Positions 22,171-35,000 of a DNA stretch of 64,000 bases are shown in pieces. A model generated the notes under the pieces. That model worked only from the letters and a program-made list of their open reading frames with translations. It ran no database searches and had not been told where the DNA came from. The stretch comes from Arachis hypogaea (Eukaryota; Streptophyta; Magnoliopsida; Fabales; Fabaceae), in NCBI RefSeq assembly GCF_003086295.3, contig NC_092045.1, forward strand, positions 86,566,693-86,630,692. Reading direction: 5' to 3'. Position 1 is the stretch's first letter. Every line of letters begins with the position of its first letter. A program made the translations under genes and the position numbers.

Positions 22171-24155
22171 GATGGAGAAAGGGAATATTATATGGATTCA
22201 CAAGTAAAGTTTTTTATTTTTTTTTAGTTGACCGAAATAAATAAAATAAAACAAAAGGAAAATAAAATAAATTTTCGAAAACTAAAAGAAAATAAGATCA
22301 AAGCAAATTGAAAACTAAATCAATTAGTTGATTAAAAGATTTTGGAATTAGCAATTGAAAAGATATGATTAAAAATTATTTTGAAAAAGGTATGATTGAG
22401 AAGAAATGATTGCAAATAAAAATGATTGAAAAGATATGATTTTGAAAATCTTTGACTAATTTAATGCAAAATTTCGAAAATTATGAGTAAAACAAGGAAA
22501 GGATATTTTTTTTATTTTTAAATTTTAATGAGGAAAGAGAAAAACAACAGAACGACACTAAACTTAGAAATTTTAGATCAAAACAAAGAGAACAGACAAG
22601 AAAACTTTGAATGTCAAGATGAACACCAAGAACACTTTGAAGATCAAGATGAACACCAAGAACAAATTTTTGAAAAATTTTTTAAGTGAATAAAAGCACA
22701 AAAGACACCAAACTTAAAATTTTTAGAAAATCAAACACAAATTTTCGAAAACTTAAAGGAAAACACAAAGAAGACACCAAACTTAAAATATAAAACTAAA
22801 CTCAAATAAAAGACTCTAAACCAACAAAAATAAAACAGTCATAATCTAAGCAACAAGATAAGCCGTCAGTTGTCCAAACTCGAACAATCCCCGGCAACGG
22901 CGCCAAAAACTTGGTGCACGACATTGCAATCACACTTTTGCAATCCCGCACAACTAACCAGCAAGTGCACTGGGTCGTCCAAGTAATACCTTACGTGAGT
23001 AAGGGTCGATCCCACGGAGATTGTCGGCTTGAAGCAAGCTATGGTTATCTTGTAAATCTTAGTCAGGATATCAAAGATTTTCAGGATTGATTGTAAAAAG
23101 CAAAAGAACATAAAACAGGTACTTGAATTGCAGTGATGGAGAATAGGTTGAGGTTTGGAGATGCTTTGTCTTCTGAATCTCTGCTTTCCTACTGTCTTCT
23201 TCTTTAAACACGCAAGGCTCCTTCCATGGCAAGCTGTATGCAAGGGTTTCACCGTTGTCAGTGGCTACCTCCCATCCTCTCAGTGGAAATGTTCAACGCA
23301 CCCTGTCACGGCACGGCTATCCATCTGTCGGTTCTCAATCAGGCCGGAATAGAATCCAGTGATTCTTTTGCGTCTGTCACTAACGCCCCGCCTTCAGGAG
23401 TTTGAAGCTCGTCACAGTCATTCAATCATTGAATCCTACTCAGAATACCACAGACAAGGTTTAGACCTTCCGGATTCTCTTAAATGCCGCCATCAGTTCT
23501 AGCTTATACCACGAAGATTCTGGTCAAAGAATCCAAGAGATATCTACTTAATCTAAGATAGAACGGAGGTGGTTGTCAGGCACACGTTCATAGTTGAGAA
23601 TGATGATGATTGTCACGGATCATCACATTCATCCGATTTAAGAACAAGTAGTATCTTAGAATGGAAGCAAGCATGATTGAATGAGAAACTGTAGTAATTG
23701 TATTAATCCATCAAGACATAGCAGAGCTCCTCACCCCCAACCATGGGGTTTAGAGACTCATGCTGTAGAAGATACAATGAGAAACGTGTAAAGTGTCATG
23801 AGGTACAGATACAATGTCAAAAGATCCTATTAATAGTGAACTAGTATCCTAGGGTATACAGAAATGAGTAAATGACATAAAAATCCACTTCCGGGCCCAC
23901 TTGGTGTGTGCTTGGGCTGAGCATTGAAGCATTTTCGTGTAGAGACTCTTTCTGGAGTTAAACGCCAGCTTTGGTGCCAGTTTGGGCGTTTAACTCCAAT
24001 TTTTATGCCAGTTCCGGTGTTTAACGCTGGAAATTCTGAGGGTGACTTTGAACGCCGGTTTGGGCCATCAAATCTTGGGCAAAGTATGGACTATTATACA
24101 TTGCTGGAAAGCCCAGGATGTCTACTTTCCAACGCCGTTGAGAGCGCGCTAATTG
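20871..24155. repeat. Long direct repeat (copy B of 13245-16537)
   Basis: About 3.29 kb of gag, leader, primer site and LTR, repeated nearly identically at 13245-16537 (small indels, scattered substitutions). It arises because two Athila-like units are joined in tandem sharing LTR A. Confidence 0.93.
22888..22905 (-). other. Primer-binding site, tRNA-Asp (Athila-like copy B)
   Basis: 18-base match to the tRNA-Asp 3' end with CCA, complementary orientation, 6 bp inside the LTR end at 22912. Confidence 0.93.
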
Positions 24156-24432
24156 GGCTTTTGTAGCTCCAGAAAATCCACTTCGAGTGCAGGGAGGTCA
24201 GAATCCAACAGCATCTGCAGTCCTTTTCAGTCTCTGAATCAGATTTTTGCTCAGGTCCCTCAATTTCAGCCAGAAAATACCTGAAATCACAGAAAAACAC
24301 ACAAACTCATAGTAAAGTCCAGAAAAGTGAATTTTAACTAAAAACTAACAAAAATATACTAAAAACCAACTAGATCATACTAAAAACATACTAAAAACAG
24401 TGCCAAAAAACGTACACATTATCCGCTCATCA
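22912..24432 (-). mobile_element. Athila-like LTR B (5' LTR), complete
   Basis: 1521 bp. On the minus strand it begins TGATGAGCGGATAATGTG and ends GTGCACCA. The outer end meets outer-element LTR sequence at 24433. The opposite end of the block is a truncated gag, so no target duplication can be expected. Confidence 0.9.
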
Positions 24433-25684
24433 GTTATTAAAGTTAATTTAAGACTTTCTAGTTGGTGAAAAATATGGGGTTTTAAAAAAGATATACAGGG
24501 TATTCGATCCTGCGAGTTGTATAGAGTACTCATCTTGCGAATATACAGGCAATTCTGCCTGCGAGGTGCATAGGGCACTCAACCCTACGACGTGCACAAG
24601 GTACTCAATCATGTGAGGGTATCTCTAATGACAAGGTGTACAAGATACTCACCCTAAAAGTATATAAGAAATTCTGCTTGCGAGGTGTACAGGACACTCA
24701 ACCCTGCGATACATATATATAAGAAACCTCAGAGAAAAAATGTCTGGGTTAGCTGCTGGATGTGTCGGGTTCTGGAAGTTTAACCGATACGTAAACTCAT
24801 GGCCAGTAAGACAGGCATGTATCATATTACATTTGTTTTCTATTGGGTTAGGTGTGATTAAGTGTTTATGGTTTGCCTATTTGATGAATCATGTTTAACT
24901 GTTAATTGTGGTATTTGCTGTTCTTTGATTGTGTTTGCCTTGTATTATTTGTACCTGTGACTGATTCTGTTTTGAGAATGTGCGGAGATTTGTTTATATG
25001 TTGGGCTGGAGGCCGAGATTTGTTACATGTTGGACCGGAGGCTGTGAATTGATTTTGTATTAGACCGGAGGTCGTACTTGATTATGTTATGAGATATTAT
25101 TTGACCTTTGAAATTCTTATATTAAAGAAGAGAACTTTGAATTTTGGATAAATAAATGTCGTGGCTTTGAAAAGGTTTATCCGAACGATGATCTTTACTT
25201 TTGAAATTCATTATTCGTCTATACATATCATCTAATGACAATTCTTAAATTCTCTACTGAGAACTTGCGATGACGATGTTCTCACCCCTTACAGACTTCT
25301 CTTTTCAGGACGAACGAAGAAGCTTACGGAGTTTTACTAAGTTCTTAGCTATGTTGTTTCTGTTTGTATACATATGTTATATATTTTCCTCGCCTTTATT
25401 AATTATATTCTTGTAAGAGGGATATGAGTCGTAATTGTAATGATAAGTATATATATGATTTTTATAAGTTACTTGTGTAAGAAGTTTTGTATGTCTGTAT
25501 ATGCATGTTTGTAAGAAAGAAAAACAACTTTCGGATTTTCAAAAAAAAAAAAACAGTGATACGGTTTAGAGTTAAAGGCTCCTATTTTAATATTAAATAT
25601 ATATAGAAGTCGCCATAATATTTTTACTATCAAAGTGGCACAGCCGAAAATGTGACATTTAAATAGTAAGGATGTTACACTTTA

Positions 25685-26083
25685 GATTTTTTTTGTAAAA
25701 AAAATATTCATTTTCTTTTAAATTTACGTTGTTAAAAAAAAATTTATAAAAATATCTTATATTTTATATTATATAAGGGTATTACTGTATCTTTTAAATA
25801 ATTAATAATTTATTTTCAAATCTTTTAAAATTTTTAAAAGAATTAATTTTAATTAATAAAATATGTGATAATTTTTAACTAAACATGTTATAAATTATTA
25901 ATATTTTATAATTTTATAATATATTATTGATATTATTTTTTTTATGTGACTGTAATATTAAAATAAAATTATTTAAAAAATTTATAATTTATAATTTATA
26001 TTAATACATTTTTAAAAAATTAATTTAAATAATATATATTATTTATTTTTATAGATTAGAAAATATAATAAAAATTAATAAAA
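25685..26083. other. AT-rich spacer
   Basis: Poly-A/T-rich sequence between two insertions. No gene or element ends recognised. Confidence 0.6.
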
Positions 26084-26088
26084 AAATT

Positions 26089-26500
26089 TGTTACGGCCCG
26101 GCCCAAACGCCCGACGGGTCGGCCCTGGCCCGAGCTCCACCCGGCCCGGCTCCTCGCCCTTCGAACGACTCGGACACGTGTCTTGTACGACCTGCACGCG
26201 GCTGCAGGACAATGTCCTTGGGGATATGGGCCTGTCCTCACAAGGGGCCCACAACTGACGTATATAAGGGGAAGATTGGCTCTTCCCCCGAGGTACGTCA
26301 CTTTTCCACATCATTTTCCTCCGCCTGCACACTAGCTGACTTGAGCGTCGGAGTGTCTTTGCAGGTGGCCCTCCCCCTCATCCTCTCACCAGGGCAAGTG
26401 CTCGGCAGCTCGTGAAGTCTGCAACCAGCGCGATCAAGGTCAGGGCGTTCTCACTCTTTCACCCGTGAATCCTACCTGTCCGGAACCCGACAACAGCACA
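26089..26500 (+). mobile_element. GC-rich solo LTR, family G copy 1
   Basis: 412 bp, begins TGTTACGGCCCGGCCCA, ends CAACAGCACA, with target duplication AAATT at 26084-26088 and 26501-26505. It has a TATA-like TATATAAGGGG (about 26261) and, further on, the block GAGCGTCGGAGTGTCTTTGC shared with copy 2. That block is one I have seen in gypsy LTRs of several plants (recognition only). No second LTR or primer site adjoins it. Confidence 0.9.
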
Positions 26501-26505
26501 AAATT

Positions 26506-28250
26506 TATCTAAAATTCGATCCCGTTATGTTAAAATTTTCGAATCTATCTCTAATTGGGTAAATTCTACCAAAATGCATGTTAATCAATTTCATTACATT
26601 ACACTGTTGACAGATTAGGCAACAATCTTTCTATAACTTCACATGAAGATTGTCCCTGTAGGCTCTCTAGCTGACAAGAACAAAAATGGAAAGGCAAAAA
26701 AAAAAGGAAAAAGAATGTATAAGACAAACTAGGATATAAATTTATATATAGCTATTTTTAACTAATAATTTTATAAGAAAAACAAAAAAAAAACCAAAAT
26801 TTAGTTTATTTAGTATTCATTAATTGTCGCGATAATTAATAAATATTAAATAATGTAAATTTTGACTATTTTTACTTTTTAACTAATTTTCTTTAATTAT
26901 CAAACATTTTTATAAAAGATATAGATAAATAACTCTTAAAAGTTTTTATCAAAATTGCCATATGATTTTATTCCATCTTGCAATTTCAGTTATATATATG
27001 CAGATGAAAACTTTGAAGGATTAATAATCAAATTAATTTTTAAAAAATAAGACGTTTTTTAAATTTATTTTTAAAATATTTTTTAATTAAATTAATTTTT
27101 TAAATATTACAAATTAATTATATTTGTCCTTCAGTTTAATAATTTTTATCAATAATTAATGATATAAAACGTTAATTGAAAATTAAATACGTACTAAATA
27201 TATTTATAAAAATATATTAATTTAATTAATTTCTTCAATTATATAAATTCTATTTCGAATATACTCTAACAATTAAATTGATAAATTTTTATAAATTTAT
27301 TTAATTAACATCTAATTAGACATGTTAAATATAATGTATACTAATAATTAAAATTTAACATTATTAATAATTGATGAAAATTATTAATAAAGTGATTAAA
27401 AGACAAATTCAATTAACTTGTAACTTTTGAAAAATTAATTTAATTAATAAATTTTTTTAAAGATAAATTTAAAAAATTATCCATTTTTCAAGGACTAGTT
27501 TACCCAAATTCTAAATGTTGTGACTTTCGACCAATAGTAGCAACGGAAACCACACTCCCTTCACTGTACACGTTTTACATTCACATTAAAATTATAAAGA
27601 ATCTTATTTTTAACACTTAAAAAATTAAAATCATAAAACAAGCTGTAAATTCACACCCTTCCCTTCTTCTGGTACTACACTGCACCATTGCATTTTGTCG
27701 ACATATCCTTGTTCTTCAGTTTGGACCCCCCCCCCTCCCCCCTTTTCTCTTTTCTCTCTCCTCTTTTCATTTTCATTTTTATTTCTCATGTCACACTTCT
27801 CACTGTAAAAAAATTTATTTTAAGGTGTTGTTTAATTTACTTTTGCCTGTCAAATTTGTGTTGATAAATATCTGTTGACTACAAACTGATGACTGTATTA
27901 TGGAATGAATCTTACTGCATGAAAATATTTTCTCAACAAAAACTACACATAAACAAAATAAAAACTGAAAATGGTATTTAGTTTATTCGAATAATAAGCT
28001 ATTTATAATAATTCTTTTATTTACGAAATCAGTTGCACACTTTTATTTTCCTTTTCTTTCCGTTAATATTCAATATTTTTTAATTGAAAATTAGTAAATC
28101 TATTTTTGTTTAAATTTTAAAAATAATTTATAAAATTAAAGTCAATATATATATATATAAATTTTTTGAAATATTTTAAAATATTAATATTTTAAATAAT
28201 TTTAATTATTAATTTCAATTAATATATATCATATATATTTTTTATAATTA
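26506..28250. other. AT-rich intergenic DNA
   Basis: No coding signal. A C-run (about 27727-27743) and simple AT tracts are the only structure noted. Confidence 0.6.
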
Positions 28251-28251
28251 A

Positions 28252-28555
28252 AATTAAGTTTAATCACTCTATTCTTATAGTTTTATAAAATTTTTAATTA
28301 AATTCTTATATTTTTTTTAATTGAGTCTTTGTATTAATTTTTTTAATTAAAATTTTATATTTTTTTATTTGAATTTTTATACTAATTTTTTTAATTAAAT
28401 TTTTATATAATTAAACTAATTATTATCAAAAAAAATTAATTAAAAAAATTAATATAAAAATATAATTAAAAAATATATAAAAATTTAATTAAAATTTTTA
28501 TAAAATCATAAGAACTAATAAAATAATTCAACCTTACTTAAAATTAAGGACTAAC
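28252..28555. mobile_element. Fold-back MITE-like inverted repeat
   Basis: The left arm (TTAAGTTTAATCACTCTATT...) pairs imperfectly with the reverse complement of the right arm (...AATTCAACCTTACTTAAAATTAA) over roughly 140 bp each, centred near 28410. It would fold into a long AT-rich hairpin. No ORF. I see no confident target duplication. It resembles the TTATAGTTTTATAAAATTTT-type MITEs common in dicots. Confidence 0.65.
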
Positions 28556-31500
28556 ATCACTAGAATAACTGTTTTTAGAATATTTGAAATCCTTTCCATA
28601 GATATAAGGTGGGACCCGAAAAGCGACTGCATGGTATTGCAAAGGCGAGGTTGTAACTTGTAAGGCTGTATGCTTCGTTTTCCGACATATCTAGTTGGCC
28701 CATTGGCCCACGTGTCAAATATTTAACAAGCGCGTGTGTTTCTGAATTCTGATAGCTCTCACAACCACACCAATCTTCCAATCAGCACAACCACCCTTCC
28801 TATTTCAACTTGCTTTAAACCTACTAGTTTTCTTTTTTTTTTTTAAGGGTATTTTTCGTCAAACCTCAAAACTAATCTTTTTCATTTATAGCCACCTCAA
28901 TATCAAGATAGTTAGGTCAAAAGTTTTAAGATTTTTTTATATTTAAAATGTAGTTTAAATCTTTAATATTTTGTTAAAAATATATATTTCTTTTATTTAT
29001 ATCCTTTTTAATCTATCATATTCCATAGTCTAAAGTCTAACAAATTAAAATCTAATTCATCACAAATCTAAATTCTATTTAAGAATCTTTTACTAATTAA
29101 TAAATTATTGCATATATACAGAATTTTTAAACGAATGAATAAACTTGTAAACCATGTCATGTAATTATAATGCTACCGGCTGCTGTTTCTTCTAAGTTCT
29201 AAATACTTTAATTTCGTCGAATCAAATTCTATATTTACTTTTGGGTCAAACCACCCCATAATCCCATATGCGCCTGTCACACTTCAATAACACATGCTTT
29301 CGTTGCGTTGATCCAACAATATAGCAACTACTTCCAATTATATTCCACGGATCAATATCATACGATTCCCTGTCCTTTTTTCTTTTCATATTTTCAAAAG
29401 GGGCATAACCACTTTCCGTGATTGATTTTTCTTGCTACGTTTTTGTTCTGTCTACGTTGTTTCACTTGCTGAAGGAACAAGACTATTGGAATTTGGAACA
29501 CTAGCTTTTACCCTTATTTAATTTCTTACCGTGGATCATATATGGGGTGGTTCAAAACTAAAAAAGCATACCTTTACTTACAGGATTCCTAGGGGAATAT
29601 CCCGAATAATAATAATTGGTGGGTAATTTAATTAACCGTGCCCTATGTATGTGCTTTCATAGCTACACAAGCATCGAAAGTTACAAAGAATCTTACTAAA
29701 GATATTGGTTATTAAGGTTATTAGCAAAACTCAATTATATATTTAAATCTAGTGACATTATAGAGGGACTAAAAGTGTTTCCAACTCTTTCAGAGATGTG
29801 TAACCCAGACAATGGAACAAGAAACAGACAGCAGATGAACACAAATAAAATAAAAATAGAAAGAGGAAAACAAAAAGCAACATTAATTATGCGCAAACTA
29901 TTAAGTCTGAGTCTCTGAGCTATGAAAGTACCACTGATAATATAACGGGTGATGAGTATTTAATATAGCAACTAGGAGGAGGTTTCCTTTGTGCTTCAAA
30001 ATTACTATATACATGTACATAATAAATGCTACTACATTGTTTCCTTCAGATTCTTTGCTATTTTAATTTCATCACTATGTATATTCAAATCAAAGAATTG
30101 TGTTCAAAACTCTCTTTTCTTATCCAAATGTGTCCCCCCCAATTCATATTTCAAAGTGTTTACATTGATAAAGGAAATATCATAAATAAATGTTTTTCCC
30201 TCTCATGCAAAGGGACACACACAAAAAGTTAAAGTGCACATGTAACCTTGATACATTTAAACGGAATGAGAACCCTTGTTATATACATATTATTAGTACG
30301 GGTAATTTATTTAAAATATTTGTCTTCGTCTACTACTGGATACCATACTTTGCAGTTGAATTTTTATTTATTTGTATGTTGATGTGTATATTAGTAGATG
30401 GCCACTAGAGGGGCACATTGCCCCAGTCACAGAGAAAGTAATTATTTTACCGCATCTATGATCAATATCACGTGCATTGCACGACATTCATGGAAACAAC
30501 AGACAAAATGTATTCATTTACTTCTTTTATTTTGTTAATCAGAAATGAGAAATTACTCATGAGTTGGAGATTCTTGGTAATTATTATGAAAAATACTAAA
30601 TTCGTGTGTAAAAGGTTTGCAATTATGACTCTTGGGACCCTTTTTTTTCAACCCTCATAAGTGTTGTTGGTACTACTGGATACTGTAGTAAGTGTGGGCA
30701 AGTTGTGAGCTTCTTAATCTGTTGTTATTATGTTATTGTGGTCCGAACTGTTAACAAATTAATCATCCAAAAATCCTATGACAATAATTACCGCAGCATT
30801 CTGTTTGCATAGGTCAAGTTTTGGTCCAGCACTCTCATGCTTTCATCTTTTCATAACTTACTTTTTGGTCCTAATCTTTTTTCTTTTAAGAAATACTTGA
30901 GTGGCTTATTTTACGATATCATGTTAATTTATAATACATTTATCAAATTATTGCCATGCGGCATAACTTGGGAGTATATTTTAGTTTAAAAAATAAAAGA
31001 AAATCTTTTGTAATTTTCTGTCAAGTTGCAAAAAGCAGGGTTATCAAGCATTTAATTTTGAGGTTGATCCAAGAAAACGTGCACGCTTAAAAGAAAGACA
31101 CGGATGGCTAAACCGAATGAATAGCAGCAATTTCTAAATTCAATTGGCATATCTAATCTACCTGTTCTTTTTGGTTTGGAGTGAAGAAAATTCACGAATG
31201 AAAAAAAATTGATGTGAAAGTAACAGTTGTATAGTACTAGTAGCACGCAGATAGATGCTACAATAAATATGGACAGCCTATAATGTTGACTCCTAAGATG
31301 CGTGAAATTAATTAGGCCAAAATTATTTAATCGAACTCAAGAAGATTACTATTACTGTTAATTAGCATATGGTGATGCTTTTTCCCTATAGAGTCCTTTA
31401 ACTAGCAAACAAAATAAGAAGCGTCAGAAGGGTCAGAATAATATTTGAAAAGCGCAGGGAATGAATTTTCGCCATTAAGAAAAATGATGTTATGTATGTT

Positions 31501-31740
31501 CATTTTAAAGAAATGTTATGTAATCTCATATTGGAGCAAAATTTGGTGTTGATCAAATAGGGGAAAAACAAAACGAACAGAGGCTAAAAGAAAGGGCCAA
31601 AAGATCCTCCACTTAGTCACCATCACTCACTGATGTCTCAGATTCAAACAGAAACCTTTTTCAGGGTTTATATCCGAAAGTACTTGCAAAATAGAAAGAA
31701 AAAGAAAAGAAAGAAAGAAACATAGGTGGTAATAACAGGT
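28556..31740. other. Intergenic DNA downstream of BRI1
   Basis: About 3.2 kb with only scattered ORFs under 75 codons on either strand. None has recognisable domains. The part next to 32048 should include the BRI1 3' UTR and terminator, whose end I cannot place. Confidence 0.55.
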
Positions 31741-32047
31741 AACAACTGAAAATGTTTATATACAAGTTAAACAACTGTTTATACGTATAAAAAATAACGA
31801 GACTACATACATCAAAAGATCCCAGAAAATCCCAGTCTATTATCTGCTTTCTCCTCTCTTTATCTGAAAATGAATTGAATGAGGTTAAGAAGAAGGAAAA
31901 GGAAAAACTTTTGAAGGGGCTGAGTTCTGTTGTATCATCCTCATCATCATCTCCTGCTTTTCTTTCTTCTTTCCTTTTGTTTGTTCCAACAAAGACAAAA
32001 GATTAAAGACTCCGGAATCTTGCCTAGTGCCTAATACAATCCAATTC

Positions 32048-35000
32048 TCATGGTGCTTCTTTAATGCTCATTTCTACCATTTCAATTGTACTGAAACTTT
32101 CATCATCTGTGACTATTGTGGATTGTGAATCAACCCCTGAACCTGCTTGAATCTCCTTGAACATGGCCATGACCTGAATCATTGTTGGTCTTCTCCAAGG
32201 CCTATCATCCAAACAAGCACATGCAACCTTCAAGTGCTGAAGAAGCTCAATCTCTAGGCTTGGCTCTTCCTTCATCAACTCAGGGTCAAAAACATCGCTT
32301 ATCTTCAACTTTGCATGCTGTTTCACCCACCCCACAAGATTATTATCACCAAAATCAGCTGAATCTGTTGGCCTTTTCCCTGTTAGAAGCTCCAACAAAA
32401 CCACGCCATAACTATAGACATCACCTTTAGTTGAGCATCTAAAGCTTTGATAGTACTCTGGAGGCACATAACCCGGTGTTCCTGCCAGTGTGCTAACACT
32501 CAAATGTGTATCCATTGCACTCATTAGTCTTGCCATTCCGAAATCGGAGACTCTTGCTTCGAGATTCTCATCTAGCAACACATTGCTCGACTTCATGTCT
32601 CTATGAATGATGTGAGGGATGCAATTGTGGTGAAGGAAAGCCAATCCCCTAGCCGCGCCAATTGCGATTTTTCTCCTCACTGCCCAATTCAACTTGATGC
32701 CGGCTTTCTTCTGATCGTGCAGAACATCTTCAAGGCTTCCATATTTCATGTAGTCATATACCAAGAGCCTTTCTTCCCCAACCTTGCAGTATCCAAGAAG
32801 AGGAACAAGGTTCCTGTGCTTGATTTTCCCAATGGTTTCCATTTCAGCAGTGAATTCTCTATCTCCTTGTCCACTTACATGAATCAGTTTCTTGATGGCA
32901 ACAAGGCTTCCATCCTTCAACTGAGCCTTATACACATCACCAAACCCTCCAGAGCCAATAAGACTATCATTGTGGAACCCATTGGTGGCTTCCAGAAGAT
33001 CTCCAAATGTAAGCTTCCTTAGAGGCTTCTCGAATGTGGCGAGGTTTATACTCAGAGCTTCCCGGGCACTTGTCAATTTCCAGCCACCATTGGCAGTGCC
33101 GGAATGCGAATTTCCTTCCACATAGGCCTCGAGCGCCGCTTCCTTTTTCTTCCTCCTCTTCCTAGCCTCAATGGCGATAATCATCAGACCAAATATGCAG
33201 AAGAGGGAGAATAGCAAGCCCATGGCCACACTCCCTGCAAGAGACGCCTGCTTCTTGTTATTAGACTTCTGATTCTGAGCACCACCGAGACCTGAGTCGG
33301 CAGTGCAGGGAGGAAGAGGCACTCCACAGAGACCAGAATTGTTCTGGAATCTTGTCGCCGGAAAGGTGTCGAATTGACCGGACTCGGGAATCAACCCGGC
33401 CAAGAAGTTGTTAGAAAAATCAATCTCTGTTAACAGGGAGAGACTAGTCAAGCTCTGTGGAATGGAGCCTTGGAGCCTATTGTGGGAGAGATCAAGAATG
33501 TTGAGGTTCTTCATGCTGCCAAGCTCTTGAGGAATGCTACCAGAAATGTTATTATGCCCCAAATTGAGAATGTAGAGATAGTACATTACACCAATCTCCT
33601 TAGGAATCGTACCAGACAACATGTTGTGAGAAATGTCCAAGAAGATCATGGAACCATTATGGTTAAACGTTGGCTGAAGCTTACCTCCATAGACCCTGGT
33701 GAAGTTGCAGGGGTTCTTTGTTGAAATCCTGTTGAGCTGCTTCTGGCTGATCCCCGCAAACTCCAGCAAGTTCCCGGCGCCATGGCACTCCTTGCTCCCA
33801 TCATTCTTTATGTAAACATAAGTCTTCCCACTGATGAAATTTACCGCAATCTTCCCCGACTGCTTGAAAAGCTCGGGCGGGATTGCTCCGGTCAGCTTAT
33901 TGGTGTTGAGATCCAACCAAATCAGGCTGTGGCAGTCGCCCAGCTCTGGCGGAATGCTGCCGGAGAATGAGTTGTTGCTAAGCTTCAAGATCGCCAAATT
34001 CGAAAGCTTTCCAATCCAGGAAGGGATCTCCCCCGTGAGCATGTTGTTTGAAAGGGAAATCCAATTCAACTGCGTGCAGTTGCTTAAACCGGCAGGGATA
34101 CTTCCTGTTAGCTCATTGAAGTCCAGGATCAAATTCTGTAGCGTCTTTATGTTACCCAGCTCCTGCGGAATCTCACCAGTCAGCTGGTTCAGCCATATGA
34201 TCAAGTCTCGGAGGTTGGAGAGTGACCCCAAAGTGGAAGGGATACTTCCATTCAGGTAGTTGAAGCTCAAATCCAATCCCACTAGGTTAGAACAGTTGCT
34301 GAGAGTGGACGGAATAGAACCCGTGAAGTGATTATTCTGTAGGAACAGTTCCTTCAAACGATTCCTAGGATCTTGACATAGCCACTTTGGGATTGTACCA
34401 TAGAAATTGTTCGAACTCAGATCTAAGGATTCTAAACTCACCATCTCCGTCAATGACTCTGGGAGCAACCCTTCGAACTGGTTGAACCCAACAGAAAGCT
34501 CCTTCAACCCCTCCATTTTCACAAAAATCTCAATCGGTAACTCACCGGTAAATCTGTTAGCCGATATATCGAACGAGATGAGAGACGAACACAACGTGAA
34601 CTCGTGGGGAACTGGACCCGTGAGGTTATTGGACGAGAGATCGAGTTCAACAAGCGTAGAGCAGAGACCTTCCGCCATGGCGACCGGAATCTGACCGGTA
34701 AAGTGATTGCCGGAGAGGTAAAGAAACTGGAGCGAACCGGTGGGGAGTGAGGGAACAGGGCCGGAGAACTGGTTACCGGAGACGTTGAGATAAACAAGTT
34801 CGGTGCAGGAGGAGACGACACGTGTAATGTCGCCGAAGTACTTGTTGGCAGAGAGGTCGAGGTGTTGGAGGGAGGAGCAATCGCCGAGGGAGGGAATGGC
34901 GACGGAGAAGTTGTTGGAGGAGAGGTCTAAATGCTGGAGGCTCCGGCAACTGGAGAAGTCGGTTACCCCGGTGAGCTTGTTGGACTTGAGGTTGAGCGTG

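Larger units (their letters stand above)
13083..25679 (+). mobile_element. 3' LTR of the outer element, split and partly deleted
   Basis: Two pieces remain: 13083-13244 (matches 4708-4869) and 24433-25679 (matches about 9713-11049). The Athila-like block lies between them. About 1.3 kb of LTR that is present in the 5' copy (about 4870-5270 plus 8805-9712) is missing exactly at the block, so the insertion was accompanied or followed by a deletion. Confidence 0.85.
4703..25684 (+). mobile_element. Nested retrotransposon tower bounded by CTTTA target duplication
   Basis: The outer element occupies 4708-25679. Its left LTR starts TGTAA at 4708, preceded by CTTTA (4703-4707). Its right LTR ends TTACA at 25679, followed by CTTTA (25680-25684). 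The LTR starts and ends are supported by the internal boundaries: LTR end TTACA at 11049 followed by an iMet-type primer site, and a second TGTAAGACC start at 13083 after a purine-rich tract. All intervening sequence (solo LTR 5271-8799, Athila-like block 13245-24432) is inserted later. Outer element without insertions: LTR about 2.8 kb, interior about 2.0 kb. The PBS and polypurine context resemble Tekay/Del-type chromoviruses; that assignment is inference. Confidence 0.9.
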
